Assembly: GCF_029227915.1 (NCBI RefSeq)
Contig: NC_079877.1
Location: 13,143,351-13,207,350 of the forward strand
DNA: 64,000 nucleotides
Origin: Hydractinia symbiolongicarpus
Lineage: Eukaryota; Cnidaria; Hydrozoa; Anthoathecata; Hydractiniidae
Reading direction: 5' to 3'
Shown one piece after another: positions 1-12,300 of the stretch (position 1 is the first letter of the stretch; each line of letters starts with the position of its first letter). A program made the position numbers and the translations under genes. The notes below the pieces were generated by a model. It was not told the DNA's origin, ran no database searches, and saw only the letters and a program-made list of their open reading frames with translations.

Positions 1-376
1 CATATTTGTAAGTAGAAACATTGTTATTGCAATATGTTTTACGTAAACATTTCAACATACCTGCTGTTATATTTTTTATTACCATTGCATCAGTTATTTT
101 TAATAAATGAAAGTGTGACAAGGATTTTTTAAGTTTGGTCATTAAAATTTTTTTTGAGATATTTGTGTTTGTGTGTTTATGATGAGCTAGCAGTCTTGTC
201 CTCGCCCAATTATATAAAAATTCCACATGTGCCAGTAGCAATAATGTTAATATATCAATCGACACATCACTTCTATATGACCCATTCTCATATAAAGTAA
301 AGATCAATCTTCTCCGTGGACTTGTGTGTGGTTTTCTCCTAAGACCTAAAATGTAAACTAAGGATTTTTTTTAAAG
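1..376. other. Intron of TPP2 (left edge)
   Basis: AT-rich sequence ending in an acceptor (AAAG at 373-376) directly before the first recognisable TPP2 exon. I see no coding similarity or structured repeat in it. Confidence 0.6.
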
Positions 377-3300
377 ATACCAACTTCGTGGACAAATCCC
401 AGTGGACAATACCGTGTTGGTTTGAAGACTGCCTATTCTTTGTTTCCTGAGTCAGCAGTAAAAAGAGTAAAGGTACTTTTATCTTCTCGGCAAATTGGGT
501 TTTCACTTCTTACATAATAATGTTACCTACAACACACCTTTTTATGTTTTAGAATGAAAAGAAGAAAGATGAATGGGATCCTGTTCATAAAGTTAAAGTT
601 GCAGACGCATCAAGAAGACTTTGTGAATTTGAAGCAAAATGTGCAACACCTACATCTGAGGTATATATTGCATTATTTTACTTTTCCAATTTTTCATAGT
701 ATTCGAGCAAAAACTATATAAATTTAAACAAATTTTAGACTGTTGATTCTTTATTTCTTTTTTTATTAGTTTTTGTATTAAATACTTAAAAAATGTACTA
801 TGTAAAAGCAGTTAATTCTTCAATATTTAAGATAGAAGATGTCCTTTAACACTTATTGATTGAAAGACAATTTAGGCTTGCTTTAAATGTGTGACATTAT
901 GTATTTGCGAAAACATTTTCATATGGGTAGCTGTAGTTTTGTTAGGAAGTCGAAGTTTCAGATTTGGTGCATTTTTCTGTTTTATTCGTACTTTAAGTTA
1001 CAAAAATACTCGTATTTTTTCATAAGAATTATGTTTTAATTAAATTGTTATCTATTTTGTGCTGGACGTCTCTGTGATGACTGTGAAGAGTGTTGTAATA
1101 TTGTTTTCATATTTCATATTATTATATGTGTCTAACATCAACAGAAGTTCCCAGAGTATTTTTACTCAACTAGTCCATAAACCCTCGAAAAATTGTCTGA
1201 AACTATGTTGTAGACAAAAAATTAGCCACGGCATAAATAAAATTTAGTAACCCTGTTGGATATTTTGACCAGCCCTTTTTTTATTTTTAGATCGAAAAGC
1301 TTGAACATGAAAATTTGAAAGCTACTGTAGAAGCTTTAAACACAATCGACAAAAAGTATAAAGATCCTGGACCTGTTTTTGATTGTGTTGTTTTTCATGA
1401 TGGAGAGATGTGGCGGTGTGTAATTTTTGCAATTCATATTTTAAATTTCTATCCTTCATTTTCAAATTAAGACTTCAATACTCATTTTTATAAAAAAAAT
1501 TATTTAATCACATGAAATAGAGGCAATGGATGCAAAAATTGGTGACAATAAATGAAGGAAGTATGTCATTGGGGAGAGAATGTGCGGCTTATGGATGTTT
1601 AGAAAGACTGTATAAGCTAGAAAATGGAATAAGAGTGCACACTGGAAATAATATTTTTAGCTTTTTAAATCTCAAGTTGAGATGAAGGTCTGGTGTAGTT
1701 TAATTAAACGTCAGCATGGGAGAGATGGTTTCAAAGTTACTAATGCTACTAAGATATATACCAAGCACTTCCTAGCCAAAGACGTATATAGACCACCTGT
1801 AGGAACTAAATCGAGGCTCATGAACAGCGAAGCCTTTATTAAATTCTTGGTACAATTTTCAAGTTAAGAAAGTCCCAAGAAAAGATCCAATGCAGCGTTT
1901 ATCTCCAAGAAAAAAATGTAGACTGTCTGTTGAATCTGAAAACATTGCTACCAATGTTTCTGAAATTGATGGCCAAAGTAGTAATATTACGGACAATAAT
2001 AAAAGAGTAAAAGACCTCATGAAAGAGAAAGAAGAACTCTTTACTAAACTCCAACAGTTGGAAAATTTCTATTGTAAACCCCCTTCTTTTAAGGAATATG
2101 TGATGTCTTCAAACAAAAACTGCAATCATTACACAGGCATGCCAAGTAGTACTGAGATATTAACTGCTTTGTTGGATTTTATTGATCCCAGAATCAATGG
2201 TGCAAATATTATTTTATATATTAGTCGTGAAACCAAAGGGGCTACAAGAGGCAGAAAGCCACCAATGGAATTTTTCATAGTAACACTAGTGAGGTTACGA
2301 CGAAATTTTGATGTGAAACATTTGGCTTATCTTTTCAATGCTTCTGAAGGGACAATATGCAATACAATAAATACATGGATAAACTTTTTATATTTAAAAT
2401 TAGGAACCAACAACATATGGCGCAGCAAAGAACAAAAAAAAATACATGCCAGAATTTGTCATAAAAATATCCACACATAAAATGTATAATCAATTGTGTT
2501 GAATTCAAAATAGCAGTTCCTAATTTACTCTTTCTTCACAAAATGATGTACTCTGACTATAAATCCCATACCACAGTAAAAGCACTGGGTGGTATAGCCC
2601 CAGGTGGAGGGTTCAATTTAATTTCTCAAATATACCTAGGAAGTGTGTCCGATAAAGACTGATGGTGCTAAAAAGTGGATTATTAAACAATAAGTTATGT
2701 TAGGCAGTTTGAATCAGATTATAGCAGTTTGTGTGTTGCTATCGAATTTTCAAGAACCGATTTTGAAAAATATTTTATAAAAAAACTTCATATATTGAAA
2801 AAAAGCTTATAAACAAAATGACGTTATATGTATATTATAATACATAACTATTAGTCTGCACACAAAACAGCTGACAACACTTCAGATATACCTTAAAACT
2901 AGTCCTTGTTTGCTTCATTTTTTGCTGCTATCTCATTCTACAAATATTCAAAAGAAAAGCGTTTTACTTTTGTTCTAAGTGAGTCCCAGTGTTTTTCATC
3001 AAACTGAACGCGATCTATAACCATTCCTTTTGCAATATACAACACAAAATCACACCATGTTTGAGTCGTAAGTGCAAGCTGCATTTGAACTTGATCGTAA
3101 TAAGTTTGGTTAATATTTATTTTCAGTTGTCCTTTAAGTGGAAAATATGGATGGGTTTTTGGATAGAGTACATATGTATTGTGGATCTAAAATTTTGAGT
3201 TCTTTACTGCATTTTTCTTCAAAAATTCCATATTCCCCATTGCAAATCACTTTCCCATCTGGAGTTGCACAGGAAATGAAATTAACAGGATCAATGACCA

Positions 3301-6300
3301 AACCACAGGACTCAATATTAATAGAGTGACCCTGTAACTTCATAAATTTCTCATAATTGTGAATTGCAATAGGCTCTTAATATTTACCATATGAAAGTTT
3401 ATATTGTAAAATTTTGTTTTTTGCATCCTTCTTGTTTCCAAATATCATGTTATGGGCAAGAGTTTAGAACCTTTTTCAGTTTTTGGTCCATTACTTCCAA
3501 ATCTATTAACTAATCATAAAATTTAAACCGCTTGATTCCTTGTCTGTTCCTCAATAACACTTGTTGCTGCTATGTCAGATTCTAACGCAGACAGCAACAA
3601 AACTTTAATTTTTTCATTGATTTTACTTATTTCTTCTGATCATCATCATCATCATTCTCTACTTAACGTCCGTTTTTCATGCTAGCAGGGGCTGGACGGG
3701 GTAGTATTAATTACCCTCTTCCAATCTGATCTAGACTGTGTTAGATCTAAACTCAACTTCCTCTCTATCAAGTCTGTCCTTATAACCTCCTGCCAAGTCT
3801 TTCTCTGTCTGCCTCTGGGCTTTGCCCCTGGAACTATCAAGTCTCCACACTTTCTTACCCAATTATCCCCCTCCATTTTTTCGAAGTGCCCCAGCCAATT
3901 CAATCTTCTTATCTGCATAACATCTTTGATTCTACGGAAATTTAGCCTGCTTCTTAGCTCATCTGAACTCTTTCAGTCTCTCAGACTGGCGTCACACATC
4001 CACCTAACCATTCTGTTATCATTCCTTTCTAAACGGTCAAGATCTTCCTGCTTCACTGCCCATGTGTCACTACCGTGCCACAACACTTCTTACACAGGCC
4101 TCATACAACCTACGTTTTAACTCAATTGACAAGACTCTGCTAGTCAACAAAGGAGGTAACTCTCTGAACGAACTTTTTCCAAGCAGAACCTATCCTGCAA
4201 GTAACACTTCTTCCAACACCCCCTTCAATGCCCAACATATCACTTAAGTAACAGAAGTTCTCAACTATCTCTGACGAGCCACTGTTATATATCATTGAAG
4301 CTGGAAATACTCCATTCTCTATAATCTCACCTTTGCAACGCTTGCATACAAACTGAATGTCAGCTCTTAACCTTCCACTACTGAACTTCCTATGTACCCA
4401 ATTGCCAAGTCTGACAAAAAATTGAGTTACTACCAACCCCTTTCCTGCAAACTCCACAAGGCCACTTTCCAACTACAAGGTCACACTTCGCTGCAATGCT
4501 ACTAATCATGACTTTAGACTTTGTTGTGTTCACCCTTAGCCCTTTCTCTCCTAGTCCTTCTCAAAATTTTTAACTAATTTTTCCATCGACCTGCTATTAG
4601 AACCAAATCATCTGCGCACAATAACTCCCATGGACAACCTGTTCTGAACTCCATCAACAGCGCTTCTAAGACTAGAACAAACAACAAAGGACTAAGTACA
4701 GAACCCTGATGTACACCAACATTTACACTAAATTCATCACTAAGTCAATGGTTAATCCTGACACGACTTCTAGCATTGCTGTACATAGACTGTACCATTG
4801 TAACTAGCCACTCATTCATACCTAATTTTCTCATAGCCCATTAAATAACTTTACGTGGCACTCTATCAAAAGCTTTCTCTAAATCTAGAAAGGCAAAATA
4901 GAGATTCTTTCTCTTTCCTAAATACTTTTCCTGAAGCTGTGTGAGTAAAAATATTGCATCTGTAGTACCACCCCCTGGAACTGGATATCACATATGAATT
5001 CCTAACAAATGGGAATGGTGGATAAACATATTGATTTTCTTTCACCAGTGGTGTGTTTTTAATCTCGCGATAGACAAAAAATTTGGTGGCATCAATGAAC
5101 ATTGAAGTGACAATTTGCTGCCTATTGGCATTGAACCATAAGATGTCTTTCTCTTTCCTAAATACTTTTCCTGAAGCTGTGTGAGTAAAAATATTGCATC
5201 TGTAGTACCACCCCCTGGAACTGGATATCACATATGAATTCCTAACAAATGGGAATGGTGGATAAACATATTGATTTTCTTTCACCAGTGGTGTGTTTTT
5301 AATCTCGCGATAGACAAAAAATTTGGTGGCATCAATGAACATTGAAGTGACAATTTGCTGCCTATTGGCATTGAACCATAAGATGTGGCTACTTGACTGA
5401 CATCCTGGCCTATGTTCATAACACGTAATAAAGGCAAATTAGGATTTAGTGTAGTTAACTTTATTCTCTCTACTGTTCCCCCCCCCCCCTTGCTTCATAG
5501 AGTGGTGACTTAATGCCTTTTCGACTGAGGTGAAACAAGAGTCACTTTTTAATTAGGAGGCTTGTCGACCCTGTCATGGGCTTGTGGTATAGACCAAGTG
5601 CACTGTCGAGATGTACATGCTTGTATTTCAGGTACAACAGTGATTCTATCAACAATCCACTTCGCAAACAATTTCAGTATCGCAAAAGTGTGTGCAGCAC
5701 AACTTTTTCTGCAGCACAACCACAAAAACCATAATTTACATCTGTGGTAGCCTTTTCAATAACAACGAATACCCATCTCACTTTTTTTTCGTAAGCTGGC
5801 AGCAACAACACCTTTAATTGCAAATAAATCTGCAGTTTGTTTTGTATAAATTGAATTTGTATCAACATACTGTTCTTCTAAGAGTTGGTAACCTATGGAA
5901 AAATGTTTTTTAACCAGAGTGGACTTTGTTGTACAAGCTGCATTCACACAATAAAAATATTGTTCAATTTTTTCTGAATTGACTTGTCCATCTGAAGAAT
6001 CTAATGAACGTAAGTCTATCTTGAATTTTTCTGGTATTACTGACAAAGATGCTGACAACAATGGTTCCGATAATACTTTACCCATAGATTCAGCTGTTCG
6101 TTTTAAAATGTTTTTTCTGGGGTAGGATCACATATATAATTATGTGTACCAATTTTGTGATAATGCAGCACTCTGACTTGGAAATCTCTCAAACTCTCCA
6201 AGTTTCTCAGTGTATCACGTTTGTATATGAGCCACTGTTTTAAATGTTTCTTATCGTAGTCTTCAATGTCTTCTTCTTCAAGAACAACATCACTTGGGTC

Positions 6301-9300
6301 TATAAACAAAAAGTTTAGTGTTGAGTTATAACATGGTGTACTTTGGCTAGACCTCAGCTAGCTCGGACTAAGGAAAGGAGTATTTCTACTTACCATTATT
6401 TTCATATATCATCAATGGAATTTCTTTGTCAATATTATCCAAAAGTGCAAGAGATAAATCATTATTATGAGACATCTTTATGGAATCCTTTCAAACTTTT
6501 AATGTTTGCACACAACACGAACTAACTAAAATGGAGATAACTATATCTTGTGCATTTTATTATGTGGGTAATAAAAAATATCGATGGAACTGTTTTTATC
6601 TCTTATATTGAATGACTACCGTAATTAGTAAACACAACTCCGGATAGATCGATAAAATATTTAAAACATCCATCGCCTCGTTTTCATGCATGCGACTTTT
6701 TTTATGAAAAGGAGTATTGCAAAGTGCTTTGCACTAGTGTTGTGCTGGTTTTGTTATTGCTTTGTTGATGCTTTGTTAGAATTTGTTTGGTGCTGTATAG
6801 TTTGTTTAAGAAAATAATTCTGTTTTCAAAAGATTATATCTGTTTTTATGACATTTTTACAATAGAGCCTGCATTGACGTTACAGAAAAAGGCAATCTTG
6901 ACGAATGTGATGTTCTTGGGTCTTATCGACTAACAGGACAGTATGCAAGATTTAGTAAAAAGGGTACATGCCACAACTCATTTATTTAAAATTCTTTTGG
7001 TAATATCTCATCATTAGGTATCTTGGTTATACATACAACATTTTCTTAGTATACCTACGTTACTAACTTGCTGTGTATATGCTACTTACTCGCTATTGCC
7101 TAATTTTGTTTTAACAGATATGGTAAACTACAGTGTAAATGTTTATGAAGATGGAAATGTTTTATCCATTGTGACAACTTCAAGTAAGTAATAAAATAAG
7201 CTTGCCATCTCAAACTAGGATGAACAAGTGCTTTAAGAGGGACATGTTTATATATCTTCATTCTAATGAGTTATGCTTCCCAGATTTCAACATGTTTATT
7301 GCCAACTTGACCATCCTAGCTAATTAAATCCTGTGTTAGTATAAGAATTGCATAGATATTGATCTTTATCGTCTGGCGACCTAACCCTCGATAATCAAGT
7401 TTAACGAAATGGAATGCTAGTCTTTTAAAATTTAAATTACCCTTGAGCAATCAGCCTAACTTATCACAATGAATTAAACCAGACAGAAGTCCCTCCCCCT
7501 AGCATTCCCCCCTTAGCATGTCAAACATCATTTTATTAGGAATTTGTTTATGTTATGGAATGTTTGTTGTTTGCCCCAGGTGGGATACAGCATTCATAAG
7601 ATCATTTAAGTAATTGCTAAAAAGTCAATTTTTATATTGATTTACAGTGTGATTTGTTTTCAGGTTCACATGGTACCCATGTTTCATCAATAGCTGCTGC
7701 ATATTTTGAATCTCAGCCTGAGTTAAATGGGGTTGCACCTGGTGCTCAGGTATATAATTGCCAAAAATAAAAATAAATTGTAAATATGCCCTGTATTCTA
7801 GCTTAATGTATTATATTTGATTGATAATGTTTTATGATTTTTTTTATGGCCATGTATTTATCAGAAGATCAAGAAGGTTTCAAAACAAGTTGTTTTTTCC
7901 ATTTAGATTATTTCCATGCAAATAGGTGATAATAGAATAAATGGTATGGAGACAGGAACTGCATTAATAAGAGCTGTATGTATAGTAATTTATTTATTTG
8001 CAGTTCACTGCTTAAATAAATTGTGCGTATGATGCAAGCCATATAGGTGCAATACACACACAATGAAACCTTATTATATTAGTTGTAGTTTTTCGGAAGT
8101 CTTTTAGAATATAACTGATTATTTATTTTGCTGCATGTGTTTCTGTTTGATTTGTTAGTTGATTTGTGCAATTGAGAACAAGGTTGATGTTGTGAACATG
8201 AGTTATGGAGAAGCAGCCAAGTGGGCCAATGATGGGTATATCTTTTAAGCTATAACATCATATAACAATTTTGAAAATTTATATTTACTGCCATTTGTGG
8301 AAATTGTTGACTTTCCATAATTATTTTCTGTATTTCACCTTTTATTGATTTTTATGGGAACAAATGAATGTTAAAATGTTTCATCTAGGCTACGTTGACA
8401 ATATGCAGCTAAAAAACATATGTGTTTTCTTCAGAATGCAGCAGTATAAGTAAATAGAAAACATTAAATAAAAAATAAAGATCCAAAATTTAACGCTGTG
8501 CAGTTATTAAATACATTAGTTTGTAATTTCTTTATTTATTTTAATTAAAATATAGGATACTATAAAATTAAAACAACAAAATGCATTATTCCACATAATG
8601 CATTATTCACAACAAGTAGAAAATATAGTCCTTTTTTTCTTTCTTTACAACAAAGTAATATGAAAATTATTTATTTTATAGGAGAGTAATTGAAATGATG
8701 AATAAGATGGTTGAGGAACATAATATCATATTTATATCCAGTGCTGGTAACAATGGTCCTGCACTTTCCACCTGCAGCTCTCCAGGTTCGATGACTGAAA
8801 ATGTGATTGGGGTTGGTGCATATGTATCTCCAGATATGATGACTGCAGAGTACTCCATGTTGGAGAAAATGCCAGGCACACAATACACCTGGTCTTCACG
8901 GGGACCATGGTATGTTTTGAAACTACTACATGCTCTAATATACTCAAATATTACACACCTTGTCCCTATAATACATTTATATTTTCTGCAACCATCGAAT
9001 ACATTGTAGGTATTGATGGGAAAGTATCGTTATTTATTGATTTGTGGTAATATTTAGTGTTAATGGCTCACTTGGTGTCTGTATATCTGCACCGGGTGGG
9101 GCAATTACCTCAATACCAAAGTGGACACTAGCAAAAAGTATGTTATGTAATGGCACATCTATGTCATCTCCAAATGCATGTGGTGGTGTAGGTATGAAAA
9201 CAATTGACCTTTTTGTAATTTTTATCATCTGTTATAAATGCTTAACTAATGGCCTCATATTACGAAGTCTTTAGTAGTCCTAGGTTGTTTTTTTGTGGAA

Positions 9301-12300
9301 TTTTTATATTTACTTTTTCAGCTGTGTTACTGTCAGCACTTAAAAAGGAAGGCATTGAATACTCTCCTAGAAGGTTTGTTTCTGTTTCCTTATTTAAGCT
9401 AGGTTAATTCTACTTTAATGTGCAGGTTATTTTAAGACGCCTGACAAGTTGAGACCGTTAATAAAGAAATCTGTTTTGTTTTATTTTTTATTTACTTAAA
9501 ATAACTAAGAAGGACAATGCCTGTATATTTGAATTTTTCTTTTGCATTATATTATCATTAGTTTCTGATCTTCACCACTCTGTTATATTTGTGATTTATT
9601 TGATTACGTGCCACAATTATGTTTAAGTTTTAACTTTTGTGGCTTAAGTAATTTCTTCCACAGTTTTACAAACATGATTTTATAAAACATCTGTCACTTG
9701 AAGTAAACCAGTTTATAATCTTAACATAAGGAAGGGCTATTTCTATTTTAAGTTGGCATAGTAAATTATACATTGATATTTTAGCATTCGTCGATGTCTT
9801 GAAAATACAGCTCTAAAGGTTCAAGGTATGTATGTCGTTCAAAACAAATAATCAAGAATAATTTAATATTGTTAAATAATTGGCAGTAGATAATGAATAA
9901 TGTTTCTACGTTTAGGACTGTCAGCATTTACTATTGGTCAGGGTCTCTTGCAGGTTGGTTGTGTGTAATTGATTTGTATTTCAACAATAATTTCAATTAT
10001 GTTTCCAACAGTTGGAATTTAACAATTCAACAGTTGCACAAGGTCTAATCCAAAAAATAATTTTTATCCAACATAAATTAATAATAAAGGATTATTCATC
10101 TGATTCTATTTGTATACATTCTGCTCCTAATATATTTGCTGATGAACTTAAGGATAATTCTGGCGAACTAAATTATGGGGAACTAGTGCTATTTCCAGGA
10201 AAAAGAGAAAAGCACTTACTGAAACACTTTGTTTCTATTATCAATGTGTCAGCCTTGATGTGTCTATTAATAATGGAGAGAGACAATGAACGACGAATAG
10301 TTTTCTCCTTATTTTAGTACTGATTGTAGTTGAAAGTATTTTAATAACTACAACTATAAAGTATAAGAATGTATATGGTGATATATTATTTGAGGTGGAA
10401 AAATCTTTTGAATTCATGCAAGAGTTAGTTGTAGACCATGTTGCTAAATATGTTTCCTTCAGGGTAAGTATTGGTAACTCTCACCTTCTGCACATTTATC
10501 ATGTGTGATCAAACTTTTTCCATTTCTGTTGAGATGAAGTAACTACTTTATACTAAATACTTTATCAGTGTCTTTTAAGGGGTATTTATTTGCAATCCTT
10601 TTTTATTGTTACTCCATTTGTATTGTTATTTTAATATCAAAAAAATATCAACAATAATGATAAATTTTTTAAGTGTTCTAAAATTTTTGGGGAAGCTGTT
10701 GTTATGGCACATGATAAATTTTGAAATAAAACTATGGTTCTTGCTAGGCATAAAAGTGACTTTTAGAGAAATGAATTGGCTAATTTCTGGTATTTTTTTC
10801 AGGTTCGGTGCAATGGAAAATCAGGGATTTACATCCGTGAGCCGTGCGATCATCTTCTGCCTGAGAAACACACTGTTTTTGTGAAACCAGATTTTCACAA
10901 AGATACTGGTAACTGAATATTTATTCTTTTACTTCTTGACTATTAGTATATTTCTTTTTTAAAAGTTTAGGTAAATTTGTCCCCTGTCCTGTTTTGAAAG
11001 AAATTGAAAGTACCCTGAAAGAAAATAAAAACAACATTTTTATCATATTATGGTGTTTAGAACACTAGCTATGTTCACGAAACGTTTTGACGTTGATACG
11101 AATAACAGTCCGCTTTCCACTAAACTTGTGTTTCTGGTATTTCATTTCACATAGTTATATATTGATTTTTAAATTGTTGTTGTTAGGTAAGGCTCAAAAC
11201 ATCTTAAAAAGCCTTAATTTAACACAGAATTGAACAAACAACCTCAGATGTTTTAAATGATAATTTTGATGAAACATAGAATTGCTGAATTTTTAAAGCA
11301 TCTTATCACTTCGTAAAGAAAGTGCTGATGGCATCTAAAAAATAATACATTTTTTTCAATTTTGAGTTCGCTTGTGGATTTTTTTAACACTCTCACTCTC
11401 ACTTGAATATTTTTTTATTTTTTTAGATAACGATTTAAAAGCAGATTTTAATGTAGATATATGTCTTGTAAGCACCTCAGCTTGGGTGACATGTCCATCA
11501 CATTTGAATATGACAAACACAGGTAGGGTCGAAACCTATTTTTTAATCATGCGACTAACTGACATTGTGAAAAGCAATTGTTATCGTTGAAATGGTTATT
11601 TTTTAGCTCGTTCATTTCCGTTACTTATTCAAAAAAGCGGGTTGAAGCCAGGATGTTATTATGCTGAGGTTTGATTTGTTGTCCCTGTTTGTTTTTAATT
11701 TTAATTTTTTTATTACTATTTTTTTAAATGTCTATTCTTTTATTAGGTTCAAGGTATAGATTTAGCTCACAAAACATTAGGACCAGTTTTTAGAATACCT
11801 ATCAGCGTCATTATACCAGAAAGGTAAAATTGTACCATACTCCTCACTAAACGATTAGTACTTTCAGTATTCCTGATAATTCTTCTGCGCATGCGGCATA
11901 CTGAAAAATAAATGACATTTTATCAATTTGTTTAGAGTTGAAAGTAAGAATGAAATAATCAATATTGGGAAATTGGATTTTAAACCTGGAGATCGAAAAC
12001 GTTTCTTTTATTTCGTACCGCAAAGTGCTACCTGGGCTAGTAAGTGTTTGTTTCTCGTTTTTACTTTTACTTTGTTGTTTTTACCTAATATATATTATAA
12101 TATGGAACTTTGAGTCAAAGATGGCAGCTGCAAGTAGTGATGGGAAAATCCTGTAGTTTTTTTCGACGGGTTAATTTCTCATGGATTTCTACACAGGCTT
12201 ATGACTAGTTGAATAAAGTACCACAACGGTGCATACAATTTACCAGTCAATAGAGACTTTTTGAAATTTAATGTTATTGCTGTTCATAGTCTTTTATCAT

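Larger units (their letters stand above)
2938..6309 (-). pseudogene. SWIM / YqaJ-type nuclease of the ISL2EU-like element (broken)
   Basis: Read on the minus strand from 6309 down. First comes an acidic N-terminus with a SAP-like segment ([20 protein letters not shown]). Then, around 5660-5780, a SWIM-like zinc motif: CGC in one frame continues as [15 protein letters not shown] in another. Next is a [11 protein letters not shown] stretch (about 5590) typical of the eukaryotic transposon YqaJ proteins. The YqaJ exonuclease core follows at 3343-2938: [23 protein letters not shown], then after a frameshift [32 protein letters not shown], ending in a stop at 2938-2940. YqaJ/lambda-exonuclease folds degrade DNA; in these elements the role in transposition is inferred. 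The gene is interrupted by a retrotransposon fragment (3640 to about 4985) and by a 240-bp tandem duplication. Confidence 0.75.
1511..6688. mobile_element. Degraded ISL2EU-like DNA transposon in a TPP2 intron
   Basis: The intron between TPP2 exons 1291-1415 and 6866-6963 holds a two-gene DNA transposon. The left end reads CATGAAATAGAGGCAATGGA (1511-1530). The reverse complement of the right end (6667-6688) reads CATGAAAACGAGGCGATGGA, so these look like terminal inverted repeats. Inside are a THAP/DDE_Tnp_4-type transposase on + (1563-2660) and a SWIM/YqaJ nuclease gene on - (2938-6309), converging. A transposase plus YqaJ nuclease is the known gene pair of ISL2EU (IS4EU) elements. Both genes carry frameshifts, and a non-LTR retrotransposon fragment is nested in the nuclease gene, so the element is dead. 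Exact ends and target duplication are uncertain. Confidence 0.75.

Noticed and set aside
3682-4472. Several short host-like genes on both strands
   Set aside because: Minus-strand frames belong to one truncated non-LTR retrotransposon; plus-strand frames are shadows.
4906-5386. Target-site duplication of the retrotransposon
   Set aside because: Both copies lie on the same side of the retrotransposon and contain part of it; a target duplication would flank it.
8671-9228. Minus-strand frames at 8671-8947 and 9034-9228
   Set aside because: They lie antisense to the TPP2 exons that carry the oxyanion Asn and catalytic Ser; the plus strand is clearly the coding one.
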